Positions 35,414 through 46,224 of a DNA stretch of 64,000 nt are shown here, one piece after another. The position numbers and the translations under genes were made by a program. The stretch comes from Parietaria judaica (taxonomy: Eukaryota; Streptophyta; Magnoliopsida; Rosales; Urticaceae). The stretch spans positions 37,026,521 through 37,090,520 of the forward strand of contig OX940866.1 of assembly GCA_954871525.1 (NCBI GenBank), read 5' to 3'. Each line of letters begins with the position of its first letter. Position 1 is the first letter of the stretch. Under the pieces are notes generated by a model. The model did no database searches and was not told the DNA's origin. It worked only from the letters and a program-made list of their open reading frames with translations.

Positions 35414-36289
35414 TCATCGTTTTGTCACGCAATTCTGGGCGACGAGAATTCCTGTCGGGGGACCGGTCATCTGAAGCCGGCATCTGCTATGCAACCAGTA
35501 AGAAGCATGTAACAATCCCAGAGAAGCTCTGACCTTAAAAGTCGCCCTAATGTTATAGTTGACCTTGTTGCTCATGACCTGCCTTCGAAGCGCCACGGCA
35601 TGATTCTGCGGCAAGTAAACCAGACTCGATATCATGTGAACCGTTTCGAGCCTGGTTTCTCTCGGTCGCTCCGTGAAAGACTGAAGCGCCTGAGCCGCTA
35701 TTAGCCTGTCGGCGAAGTAAAGCTCGATCGCCAAATACTCGAACCGTATGTCGAGTCTCCGATTAGGGTTTGTGAAATTCGCGAGGAGAGTGAAGTCTCC
35801 ATTGAAATACTCGGGCGCGTCGAAGTAAATGGTGCTGAGACGAGCGTTGGGGGTGTTGAAAACCGGCGTTTTTGGTCTCACAACGAGAAAGAGAATGAGA
35901 GTTGTGATCCCGAAGAAAATGAGGAGGAGGCTGAAGATTAAACACACGACTGCGCAGCACCACACGAGCGGGTTCGTCCGGTGAGTCTGCGTCGGTACGA
36001 GGATCGGTTGCTGTGCTAGTTTCTTGAAGTGAGTCTCTGGCGTCTTATTCGCCCTGCTCTCGTATCCGACACTGCGCTTCGGCGTGATGATGATTTGCTT
36101 GAGAGACACAGGTGTGGTGTGGTGACGCACGGACGTGGGCGTCGGCCGAGGACTCGGGAAGGTGGTGGACGGAGATTGATATCGGGAGGGAGGGGTTGGG
36201 AGGCTAATCATGGTAGTAAGCGGTGGAGGGAGAGGAAAGCAATGGAGAGAGTGATGGTTATGTATTGGCGTAATAGTTAGGAAGTCCAT
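35414..36289 (-). CDS. LEA_2/NHL-type single-pass membrane protein
   Basis: Single exon, 291 residues from the first ATG (36289), or 265 from M27 at 36211. The second start begins MISLPTPPSRYQSP and looks the more natural family start. A Pro/Ser/Thr-rich cytosolic head and a basic region precede a membrane helix (about 113-137, VCLIFSLLLIFFGITTLI). The C-terminal LEA_2 domain includes RLSTIYFDAPEYFNGDFTLL and NFTNPNRRLDIRFEY. This architecture is shared with NDR1/HIN1-like and YLS9-type proteins, implicated in stress and defence at the plasma membrane. The best match I recall is Arabidopsis At4g26490, next to SUFE1 there as well. Molecular function is not established. Confidence 0.88.
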   Translation of the reverse strand: MDFLTITPIHNHHSLHCFPLPPPLTTMISLPTPPSRYQSPSTTFPSPRPTPTSVRHHTTPVSLKQIIITPKRSVGYESRANKTPETHFKKLAQQPILVPTQTHRTNPLVWCCAVVCLIFSLLLIFFGITTLILFLVVRPKTPVFNTPNARLSTIYFDAPEYFNGDFTLLANFTNPNRRLDIRFEYLAIELYFADRLIAAQALQSFTERPRETRLETVHMISSLVYLPQNHAVALRRQVMSNKVNYNIRATFKVRASLGLLHASYWLHSRCRLQMTGPPTGILVAQNCVTKR

Positions 36290-36540
36290 TAAACTAAGTA
36301 AAGAGGAAAAGAGGCTTTTGATTGATGGAGTGTTTCTTTATTTGATTATTATTATTATTGGGTTTGGGAAAAGCTGGTTTTGGTGGAGATAAAAGTAGTT
36401 TGTGTTTGAATGTATATATGTTGTTGCTTTTCAACACTGTTTCTTGAAACATGTGGCACTTTCTCGTACTAACGAACGGATATATGTATGAAAACGACAA
36501 TAAGTGACACAGAACCTTGATGATGAACGACATCAGAGGA

Positions 36541-36660
36541 GACTAAGGTGGCGCCCGGGAGCCAGCCTAAGGTGGCTCCCGAGCACCCAAGGTGGCGCTC
36601 GGGGGCTTAAGGTGGTGCCCGGGATGCCCAATGTGACGCCCAGGAGCCTCTCGGATGTAT
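36541..36660. repeat. GC-rich tandem repeat beside a hAT insertion
   Basis: Four to five imperfect copies of AAGGTGGCGCCCGGGAGCC-like units, about 22-30 bp long, lie just outside the left end of the hAT element. They are strikingly G+C-rich against the surrounding AT-rich DNA. Confidence 0.75.
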
Positions 36661-38168
36661 TCTAGTTCTTTAGAGATCCTTTGTTTTTGTGTTGGGGGTA
36701 GAGCTGCACATGGCGATGAAACGACGAGTCGCGACGAAAGTCGCCAAAATCGCGAGCATGGTGGTCGCGATGCGTCGCGACGTGGCTCGTCGCAGAAAGT
36801 CACAACGTGGTCGCGATTTAGCGAGGAAGGGTGAAGCTCGAGGGAGTAAAGGGTTGCGGCAAAAGTTCTTACTTGTTTCCAATTTTTAATTTTATTAGTT
36901 TTTATCCGAATTTAAGTATTAAATTATTTAAAATTATTATTTATACTTTATTTACTTCAAATTTAATATTTTAGTATGTTATAATTTATTATTTTGTAAC
37001 ATATTATTAATTTCTCTTTATATGTTAATTTTTAATTTGTAAGATATGTTAATAAATATTAATTTGTAACATATTAATAATTTTTAAAAATTTAATAGCA
37101 AATAAATAAATATGATAAAACAAGATATTAAAAAAAAAATTGTATTATTCATTGTGAATATTACAATAAGGTGGAAGAAGTTGTAAATATTCAGTGTAAA
37201 TATTACAAGATGCCTCACTAAAACCTCTCTTGAAAAACCCTCCTTAGGGACATAAAACCAAGAGAGGAAAAATCACATCATATTGGCGTTTACATAGCGT
37301 CACTCGGGGAACTAGTCGTTAAACTTTTCAGTCATTCCTTTCTAGATCGGTTGGTTCGTTCCGTTGGGCGATGGTGGGGTTGCGGAACATCCAATCGTTC
37401 AAGACCACCGCTTGCTCGAGGTGTGTGTTGGTAATTGACGCCCTCCGGTCGTCGATTATATGCTGAGCCGAACTGAATGCGCTCTCCGAAGCAATGCTTG
37501 AAATGGGGATGGACAGTATATCCCTCGCCATTCTCGCCAATATCGGGAATCTTTCCCGTTGATTCTTCCACCATCCAATCACATCGAACTCGAGCGAGTC
37601 CTCGTCGATCCGCAGGCCGTAGTACCGCTTCAATTCTTGCGGTGCGCCGTCCGTGTCTTCCTCTCGTGTCGGTGGCGTACCCGATCCCGATGATTCTCCG
37701 CGATCCAGTCTTTGCTTAAGTCTCCGGACAAATGCTAGGCCGGTCTTGGTTGGGCTTTCCATCACTGCCCTTCGCTCCGCCTCCACGTTGAACTCTGGGA
37801 ACCGCCGGTCGTATTCACTGTACAGTTCATAAAAAGCTTCATTAACAACCTTTATATAATCTGTGTAATCCTCCCCCAAGTTTATCCCGATTGCTAACAT
37901 CAACGGCCCGAAAGTAAACATAATACGGGGATCTAAGATAGCACCGAAACAATACGAAAAAGGGGGTGGATCCCAATAACTTTTGAATTTTGCAACCATT
38001 CCCTCAATCATGGGAGAAATAACAGGGTCATTTGCTAATTCAGAAAAAGTGTGTAATTTCATATAGACCCGAAAGACCATGATTCAAAGAAGGTTGTTTT
38101 TGGTTAGAAAAATTTAAAGTAACAACGTAAAAGGGTTTGAGGAATTGGGTGAATTTCTGGGCCGTTTC

Positions 38169-38278
38169 TGTAGTTTTAGGGTTTTCAAGTTATGATTTCA
38201 TTGAATGGTAAAGAGCTTTTATACAACCTAAAACTATGAACAGTAATTAACTTAAACTAATTACACTTATTTACAACA
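38169..38278 (-). repeat. Copia 3' LTR, 110 bp
   Basis: Direct repeat of 43297-43406; in element orientation it starts TGTTGTAAATAAG and ends AACCCTAAAACTACA. It contains TTGTATAAAAGC as a TATA region, so a compact promoter fits in the short LTR. Confidence 0.95.
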
Positions 38279-38285
38279 CTCCCCC

Positions 38286-41200
38286 TCAAGATGGGCAAAA
38301 GATATCGATCAAGCCCATCTTGTTACATAATCTCAACTGGTCAATAGGGCCCAATCCCTTGGTGAGGCAATCTGCTATTTGCTCTCGTGTACCAATGTGG
38401 TTCAGCTTTAGTTCTCCGCTATCGAGGTGATGTCTGACGAAGAACCGGTCAATCTCGATGTGCTTGGTTCTGTCGTGCTGCACCGGGTTGTTGGCAATGC
38501 TAATCGCCGCTTGATTGTCGCACCATAGCTTCATTTGGGCACCTTGGTCCATCTTCAGCTCCTTCAGTAGCATCTTCAACCATAACAACTCCGCGACACT
38601 GGAGGCCATCGCTCGGTATTCCGCCTCAGCTGTAGACCTTGCTACGACTGACTGCTTCTTGCTCTTCCACGACACCAAGTTGCCACCGACAAACATACAA
38701 TACCCGGAGGTAGACTTCCTATCGTCAGCACAACTAGCCCAGTCGGCATCACAAAATCCCTCCACCTCGAGATGATTGTTCTTCTCGAAGAGCAACCCTT
38801 TTCCCGGAGCTCTCTTCAAGTATCGGAGAATCCGATATACTGCTGTCATATGTCCATCTCTCGGATCATGCATGTAGCGGCTCACCACGCTCACAGCAAA
38901 TGAAATATCCGGACGAGTATGACACAAGTAAATCAGACGGCCAACCAATCTCTGGTATCTCTCACGGTCAACTGGCTTCCTTGACTCGGCACTCAACTTG
39001 GTCTTCTGATCAATCGGAGACGCTGCGGGCTTGCATCCTAGCATACCAGTTTCTGTAAGGAGATCTAGGGCGTACTTTCTCTGATTTAAGACTATTCCCT
39101 TTGGTCCTCGAACCACCTCAATCCCTAGAAAGTATTTCAGTCCCCCTAGATCCTTCACTTCAAACTGCTTCCCGAGTCTCTCCTTTAACCGAGTGATTTC
39201 GCCCTCATCATCACCCGTGATGATTATATCGTCCACATACACCGCGAGTATAGTGGTCCGATCTCCTCGCCGCTGATGAAAGACGGTGTGGTCAGCGTTG
39301 ATTTGCTCGTATCCGATGTCTATCATAGCCTTTCTGAATCGATCAAACCAGGCTCTAGGAGATTGCTTCAAACCATACAACGACTTCTTCAACCTGACCA
39401 CTCTCCCTGTCTTCTTCCGAGTCTCAAATCCCGGCGGTATCTCCATGTACACTTCTTCCATCAAGTCTCCGTGAAGAAACACATTCTTCACATCCAGCTG
39501 GTGCAGCTTCCATCCGCGATTGGCTGCCACCGATACAAGAGTCCTCACCGTACTCAGCTTCGCCACCGGTGCGAATGTCTCGTCATAGTCGATGCCGTAC
39601 GTCTGACTATACCCCTTCGCAACAAACCGTGCCTTGTAGCGCTCAATGCGCCCTTCCGGGTTTTGCTTGACCGTAAATACCCATCTACATCCCACAGCCT
39701 TCTTCCGCGCTGGTAGCGAGACAAGATCCCACGTCTTGTTCTTTTCCAAGGCATCGAGTTCTTCCTTCATCGCATCTTCCCACTTCGGATCCGCCTTCGC
39801 CTGCTGCCATGTCTTGGGAATAACGACTGCATCCAGTGACGCGAGCATTGCCCGAGCTTCATCTCCGAGGTTCTCATACGAGACATAATCTCCAATGTCG
39901 TAGCCGTATCTGTTCGGAGGGCATCCTGCATTACTTCGCGAACTCCTCCGCAAAGTAGCTTCCACTGGTGTAGGTGGCTCGAGCATTTCCTGGTCCCGTC
40001 GCTTCCTCCTCGTATACACCTTCAGCTCCCCCTGAGCTGGACCTTCACTTCTCTCCGCATTCCTCTCTGTCGGAGCACTTAGCTCCCCCTGAGTCTCCTC
40101 GTCACTCTCTGACCCTGAGCTCTCCCCGTGAGCCTGACCTCTGTCACCTCCTATGACCTCTGTCACTGTCTCCTCAATCTCTGACTCCGTGCTCTCCCCC
40201 TGAGCTTGACCCCTGTCACCACCTCTGACCTCTGTCACCTCAGTCTCTGAATCCGAGCTCGAATCATACGAAACTGGACGTCTCACCACAGTCACCGTGG
40301 ATGGTCTGGAACTAGAGCCACTGCCACCATTCTCCCCCTCTCGCGTATCATGCGAGTCTCCAAAGGGAGAAGAAACAGGCACGTCGTAGTAGGACTCGTG
40401 CTCACGGAAGGTCACATCCATGCTCACAAACTGTCGCTTCTCGACAGGGCTCCAACATATATATCCTTTCTGAGTAGGAGAGTATCCTACAAAGATACAC
40501 TTCACGGCTCTAGGATCCAACTTCCCGACTGCTGGCCTGTTGTCCTTGACAAAACACACACATCCCCAAACTTTGTTGGGAACAAGTCCTTCGACACTTA
40601 GTCCCAACATCTCCATTGGTGTTCTTCCATCTTACACCCTCGACGACATCTTGTTCACTAAGTACGCCGCTGTCATAATAGCTTCCCCCCACAAGTACTT
40701 TGGAACATTCTTCTCGATCATCATACACCGAGCTATTTCGAGAAGATGTCGGTTCTTCCGTTCTGCAACTCCATTCTGTTCTGAGGTATACGGGCACGTA
40801 GTCTGATGATCGATCCCATATAAGGATAGATATTCTCTGAAGGCCTTATTGATATACTCCGTCCCATTATCCGACCTCAGTGTCTTGACCACAGAATGAT
40901 ACCGAGATATTAGAACCTTCAACACGGCACCGTAACGAGTCTGACCCCTTTTGTGAAAGTCTTTGAAACATGTAAGCACTTCACTCTTGTTTTTCATCAG
41001 ATATAACCAAGTAACACGAGTATGACAATCAATAAACGTCACAAAATAACGATACCCGTGTATTGAAGTCGTGGGGCATGGTCCCCATACATCTGAATGA
41101 ATCAAATCAAAAGGATGAAGGCTTCTTCTGCCCGAGCTAACATAAGAGCTCCGGGTATGTTTTCCAAATTCACATGAATCACATACGAGTTTCCGTTTGT

Positions 41201-42209
41201 CAGACTTTTCATACAATGACGGATATAACACCTTCAAGGTTCCAAAAGATGGATGTCCCATTCGTTGGTGATATAACATCAACTCGTCTTCCGCACTCTT
41301 GCCGGACATCCTCATGCTCTCTTTCTCTACTATGGACGCCAACGCCGCATCCATACCTCCTCGGTCCATGTACCACAAACCGTTACTCCAAGTCCCAGTC
41401 CCAAGTAGTCTGTCGGTTCCCTTTTCTCGAAACACCACATTGGGAATGTCAAATATCACTCTACAATTCAATCGGAGTATAATGGCACTGATAGACAAAA
41501 GATTCACTAGAAACGATGGAGCATGCAAAACATCTGTCAACGTCATATGATCGGTACACTCAATTACACCCTTTCCAACAACTGGTTGGGATGTGCCATC
41601 AGCAGTTTGAATTTTTTCAGGGACTGCAAGTTGAGTATATTTAATGAATTCACTCGCAGTTCCAGTCACATGCCGAGTAGCGCCAGAATCCACTATCCAA
41701 TCTTTTCTTCGTGTAGTGAACTTCGCAACATTCACTGCAGAGGAAGTACACCCTTTAGTTATGGACTCCATACCTTCCTGGTTCACCGGCATATAATCCC
41801 TGAGCATCTTGAGAACCTCATTCTTAGTGCATAATTGCTTCGTGTATTCCTTTTCATCGTCTCTAGTCGTCAAGTGTGCCCGATGATTACCATTGTAACC
41901 ATATCTACGACCATCACGGTCACAACCTCCAAACTGCCCATGCCCGCGGGCACTAGACTGTCCTCGATTGACGTACTCCAGCTCCTTCGGTGCCTTTGGA
42001 CATGCCGCCCTCAGGTGGCCAATCACACCGCACTTATAACACTGTCGAGTTTCTCTGTGGACTCTACTGCCACTTACTCCGACTGTTACTCCAGGCCTCA
42101 TATCCGGTGCTTCTCCCGTCTTTTTCCGCCTCATACCAAATCCTCTAGTGAATTGGAAGAAATTGACCAATTCTTCCACTGTCATCCTCTTTGAAGTAGT
42201 CCCCGCCAT
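38286..42209 (-). pseudogene. Copia gag-pol, interrupted by one stop codon
   Basis: The frame runs from 42209 to 38286 with one in-frame TAA at 40632-40634 inside the integrase region. Before it come a short gag remnant, a CCHC zinc knuckle (CYKCGVIGHLRAAC), the protease motif DSGATRHVT, the pre-integrase motif HQRMGHPS and integrase catalytic aspartates (LIHSDVWGP, LRSDNGTEY). After it come reverse transcriptase (YVDDIIITGDD, LGGLKYFLGIEV) and RNase H (DADWASCADDRKSTSGY, ending near the 3' LTR). The gag part ahead of the zinc knuckle is only about 55 residues, against roughly 200 or more in typical copia elements. A leader of about 1.1 kb with no gag-like frame separates it from the 5' LTR. 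The nonsense codon and short gag suggest a copy dependent on other elements. Confidence 0.9.
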
Positions 42210-43296
42210 CCTGTTTTTCTTTGAACTTATTGCCGGATCCTAGCTTATGGCTCCCCGGACCCAATCAAAGTTCAACAAACGAAAAAGGAAAGGACAGAGA
42301 GTGATCTCACAAAAATAATTTTCTGGCGTTGGCACAAGGATTTTGGCGCAGACACACGCAGAAACTTGGTAATTTCTGCACGTGGGCACACCAAAAAGGA
42401 AGCAGGAACACACAGAAAGTGCAGAAACCACCAAGGGCAAATAAGGAATTTCCCCTTTTTTCTTTTAATTTTCCTTTTTTTCTTTCTCTTTTTTTTTCCT
42501 CGGTCCTCTCCTTCGTTCCTCTTCCTCTCCTTCCTTCACGCCAAGCTGCCTGGGCTCACACCTCCGTCGCCGACGACCGCCGTAGAAGCCGCCGGGAAAC
42601 TTCTGACGACCGCCGCCGCTGGGTCAGTCACGTCAGGTTTCCGATTTGCACGTCACAAGCAAGCTTTCTTCCCCTGAGCTTCTTCTTCCTCGAGCTTCTT
42701 CTCTCTCGAGCCTTCTTCTTCGATTCTTCTCTCTCCACGCTCAATCTCCGACGAGCTCAGATCTCAGGCGAGCTTCTTCTTCTCTTGGGCAGCAACACGA
42801 AGGCTTGAGCTTCTTCCTTCGTATTCTCTCTTCAGCCCTAGATCGCAAATCGCGAATTCCAGATTGAGCCCTAAAATCGCTCGTTCTACAGCTCTTCGGA
42901 GTTCTCACGATCCCCAGACGACGCCGTTCGCTGCAACTCCGAACAACTCACCTCTTCCAATATGATCTCAGTCTCTCAATCGATGGACAAACAAAAGATT
43001 GTCAGCAACTCTTCCCTTGCTTCGATTCATGCTTCCGATTGATTGTAGCTTCTCCAAGCCCTAGATTGCAAATCTCCTGCTATCGACAAGCGATCTCCTC
43101 GAGCTTCGATCTTCTTCTCCGAGCTTCCTCGCTCTTCGAGTCCTCGGACTCCCTTCGAGCTTCCAGACCCTAACTCCGAGCAGCAGCTGCCGGTCTCTAG
43201 CCGAGTTCCTCCTCCGCGCACGGTCCGAACTCCGGCAAGTCACTACCGACACTCTCGCTCCGCTCCGGTACGCTCACAACCCGAGCTCTGATACCA

Positions 43297-43406
43297 TGTA
43301 GTTTTAGGGTTTTCAAGTTATGATTTCATTGAATGGTAAAGAGCTTTTATACAACCTAAAGCTATGAACAGTAATTAACTTAAACTAATTACACTTATTT
43401 ACAACA
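43297..43406 (-). repeat. Copia 5' LTR, 110 bp
   Basis: The second copy differs from the 3' LTR by one base (CCTAAAGCTATG against CCTAAAACTATG on the + strand). The tRNA-Met primer-binding site lies immediately inside it at 43285-43296. Confidence 0.95.
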
Positions 43407-44629
43407 GTTTCCCATTCTGCCTCCGTGATCCGCTCCGAGGCCTCTAGTTCGGTGAGGAGGAAAGCGCTTAACGGTACCCTCTGTCTACACACAATTGAAA
43501 GCATTAGATACGTAGAGTTCCATCGTGTATTATTTTCTAAACCAAACCTATTAGCTTTATGATTGTGCTCTTTACAAAATCGTCTCCACCTATTGGTGGT
43601 TTGGGAATGTCGGATCCAATCAATAACGCCGCGTATTTTTTCAACGTGCCCTGAAATATTTCGTTCGCCCGTTCTAGCAATTAAATTAATAATGTGACAA
43701 CCACACTTTTGATGTAAAATATTACGAAAAGGAGAACCGGGCAAACTATTTTCTAAGATAGTAATAGCGACGTTATTGTTTGCGGCATTGTCTAAAGTAA
43801 TAGAAATAATACGATTTTGCAAACCCCAATCATTGAATAATTCTATTAATTTATCGAAAATGTTTGTGCCGGTATGGCGACACTCGAATGGTGACATATT
43901 TAAAAGTTTTTGACATGGAACCCAATCATCGTCGACGTAATGGGCGGTCAAACTCAAATAATCGTTTAGACTCGGACCGCTCCACAAGTCGGTGGTGAAA
44001 GCAACGTTTATGTTTGACATTTTAAAAAACTCGACCAAATATTTTTTTTGCATTTTGTAAGCCTTTTCCATGTCCCTGGTATACGTCGTACGGGAAAACT
44101 GTTGGTAAGACGGATTAATCCTTTGCATGTATTATGTATGCGCAGGATTTTCCATCAAACTCATCGGTGCGCCCGTAGAGAGTAACCACTCGAGGGTCCA
44201 TTTCCGTAAATTTTTCGTGCTAAGAGCACTTACATGTGCTGTGTTTATCTCGTCATCGTCTCCGTAGCACGCTTTTTTGTGTCGCATCAAGTAGCCGGTT
44301 CCTTTTTCCCCCAACGCATCTAAGGTTGTATGGCACTTCTTGCACGTGGCGATCTTGACTCGAATATTGTTCTCCACCCGTCGTTCTTCGTGAAAATATT
44401 CCCACACTCTCGCTCTGTTTGGTCATCCCCACAACAAGCCCGTAGGATTTTCCCTATTAAAAAAATAAGGAAGAAAAATGATTAACAAAATAAAAAGTGG
44501 TATTAATGAATTAAATATTAATATTAATCATATTAATTAATTAAATTTCATATAGTTAATTAAAAAAGTTAACAAAATAAAAAATGGTATTTTCTATGTG
44601 TGGAAATAATTATCAAGCTCATTTGGACG

Positions 44630-44760
44630 GAACTCCCCGAGGTTCCACGGCCAGATCGACTGGAAAAGATGCTATGATCTCGCTTTAGGCCCAAGCTTTT
44701 CTAGACAGAACTCCCCGAGGTTCCCAGGCTAGCTTGGAGGAGATTGCAAAGCAAACCTTA
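44630..44760. repeat. Direct repeat in hAT intron
   Basis: GGAACTCCCCGAGGTTCC and CAGAACTCCCCGAGGTTCC occur about 80 bp apart within the long intron of the dead hAT transposase. No coding frame or known motif is associated. Confidence 0.5.
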
Positions 44761-46224
44761 TTTAAAAACCAATCTTTCTAAGACACCATAATCCGTAAAA
44801 ACTTTATAATTATCACCACACATAAAAAATACCATTTTAATTTCTTTAACTTATTTAAGTAACTATTTAAAGTTTAATTAAACTAATATGATTAATTGAT
44901 TATTAACTAATTAAATTCGAAAATTGAATAACAAAAAATATCAAGAAAGTCGTTTCTGATGTGGAAGATCAGTCGGAACCGCAACCACAGAGCATATTAA
45001 AACTTTCAAGAAATTCGTTATTGATTATTAATTATTAATATTTGATTATTGATTATTAATTATTATTTATTACTAAGTACTAACTTATTAATTATTAAAT
45101 ATTATTAATTAATAAAATAGAAAATTGACTAATAGCTATACATAGAGAAATGACTAAATGTTATTACCCGCTTGAAGGACGTCGATCTCGTCGAGGACAG
45201 GCAACGGAGGCTTCACCGCTATCTTGATTGGAAGGTAGAGGAGAACCGCGGTTGTACAACCCAACATTTGAACCACGGATCGAGGGCGGCGTTTGAAAGT
45301 CGTCGGGATCGGCATCGTGGGGACGTTGAGTTTCGTCAGGATCGGCATCTTCGGGACGTTGAGGTTCGTCGGGATCGGCATCTTCGGGACCTTGAGCTCT
45401 GTAATCGACGTGTTCCCGTAACATGAGATCGAAAAAAGGATCGTTATTCCCCCTAGATTGAGCCACCGCCTCCACCATTTCTCGGGACACACGTTGGGGA
45501 TCGGCGTCGTGCAGGCCCATCGCCCGGACTAGACTAGGTCTTAGAGACCGTACTGTATCGTCGAGATAATTTGGATTGGGAGGGGAGAGAAATATTTCTT
45601 GGGGTAGCATAAGGGGAATGTAGCCCTCGGGCGTAGGCTGCGATGTTCCCCCTAGTTGAAATTGGGGTTGCAAATTCCTAGCCGCCCTTCGACCCCCGGA
45701 ACTACCGCCGCTTCTTCGAGACATAATGATGGAACTTGCGAACTTGAGAAATTTAGAACTTTAGAACTTGAGAACTTTGGAGCTTTAGAGTGAAAAAACT
45801 TAGAGAGTTGAGAGAATTTGAGAGAGAGATGGAAGATTGTTGGTGAGGAAATGAGGGAGGAAGGGGTGGTATTTATAAGGTTTGAGGAGAGAGTGAGGTG
45901 GGTGAATAATTATTGTGGTGGGTAAATAATAGTGGGTAATTTTTTTTTTTGAAATTTTAGGGTTGAATTCGAATAAATTAGGTAAAAATTGTGGTTGGGT
46001 GAAAAATTTCGGGTAAAAGTATAGTATTAATGCCTCAAAGAAACACAAATCCCTCACATCACTCGGATCAATGAGGTGGCACGATCTGGGCCGTCCATTC
46101 CTTCACGCGGATTGCCCCAACCAAGCGTCGCGATCCTTGCCCAACGTCGCGATCGATCGCGATTTTTTGCCCAACGTCGCGATTCGTCGCGATCACGTGT
46201 CAGACGTCGCCATGTGCAGCTCTA

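Larger units (their letters stand above)
38169..43406 (-). mobile_element. Ty1/copia retrotransposon with 110-bp LTRs
   Basis: The element is oriented on the - strand. Two 110-bp LTRs (38169-38278 and 43297-43406) differ at a single visible position. They start TG and end CA and are flanked by the 5-bp duplication GTTTC (38164-38168 and 43407-43411). A polypurine tract (TTGAGGGGGAG on the - strand) adjoins the 3' LTR at 38279. Next to the 5' LTR is TGGTATCAGAGC, the primer-binding site complementary to initiator tRNA-Met. Near-identical LTRs mean a recent insertion into the already existing hAT. Confidence 0.95.
37328..45724 (-). pseudogene. hAT transposase (BED/RICESLEEPER type), broken
   Basis: Pieces on the - strand, in order: an N-terminal low-complexity exon at 45724-45164 with repeated DADPDE units, ending at a GT donor. 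Next a BED-type region near 44450-44135 (VWEYFHEERR, CKKCHTTLD, YLMRHKKAC), then the catalytic core 44131-43407 (TDLWSGPSLNDYLSLTAHY, DNAANNN, CGCHIINL). The C-terminal part 38168-37328 carries the hATC dimerisation motif (FDVIGWWKNQRERFPILARM, then SAFSSA). Four lesions are visible: in-frame TGA at 44423-44425, in-frame TAA at 44132-44134, the copia insertion after the EAEWET codons, and a frame change near 38085-38100. It cannot produce active transposase. Confidence 0.88.
36699..46224. mobile_element. hAT transposon, decayed, with a nested copia element
   Basis: Terminal inverted repeats match at about 18 of the first 20 positions: left TAGAGCTGCACATGGCGATG, right end reverse complement TAGAGCTGCACATGGCGACG. 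A perfect 8-bp duplication GTTGGGGG flanks it (36691-36698 and 46225-46232). Clusters of TCGCGACG/CGTCGCGA occupy both subterminal regions (36725-36830 and 46120-46215). The - strand transposase gene is broken. The 9.5-kb span includes a 5.24-kb copia insertion; the original element was about 4.3 kb. Confidence 0.92.

Noticed and set aside
36212..36289. First 26 residues of the LEA_2 protein
   Set aside because: Not excluded from the CDS coordinates, but the start at 36211 (MISLPTPP) looks more like the family; the extension is His/Leu-rich without similarity.
42329..42867. Open frames in the copia leader (Leu/Phe-rich, Ser-rich)
   Set aside because: They run opposite to the element and resemble no gag or env protein; they are translated CT-rich leader sequence.
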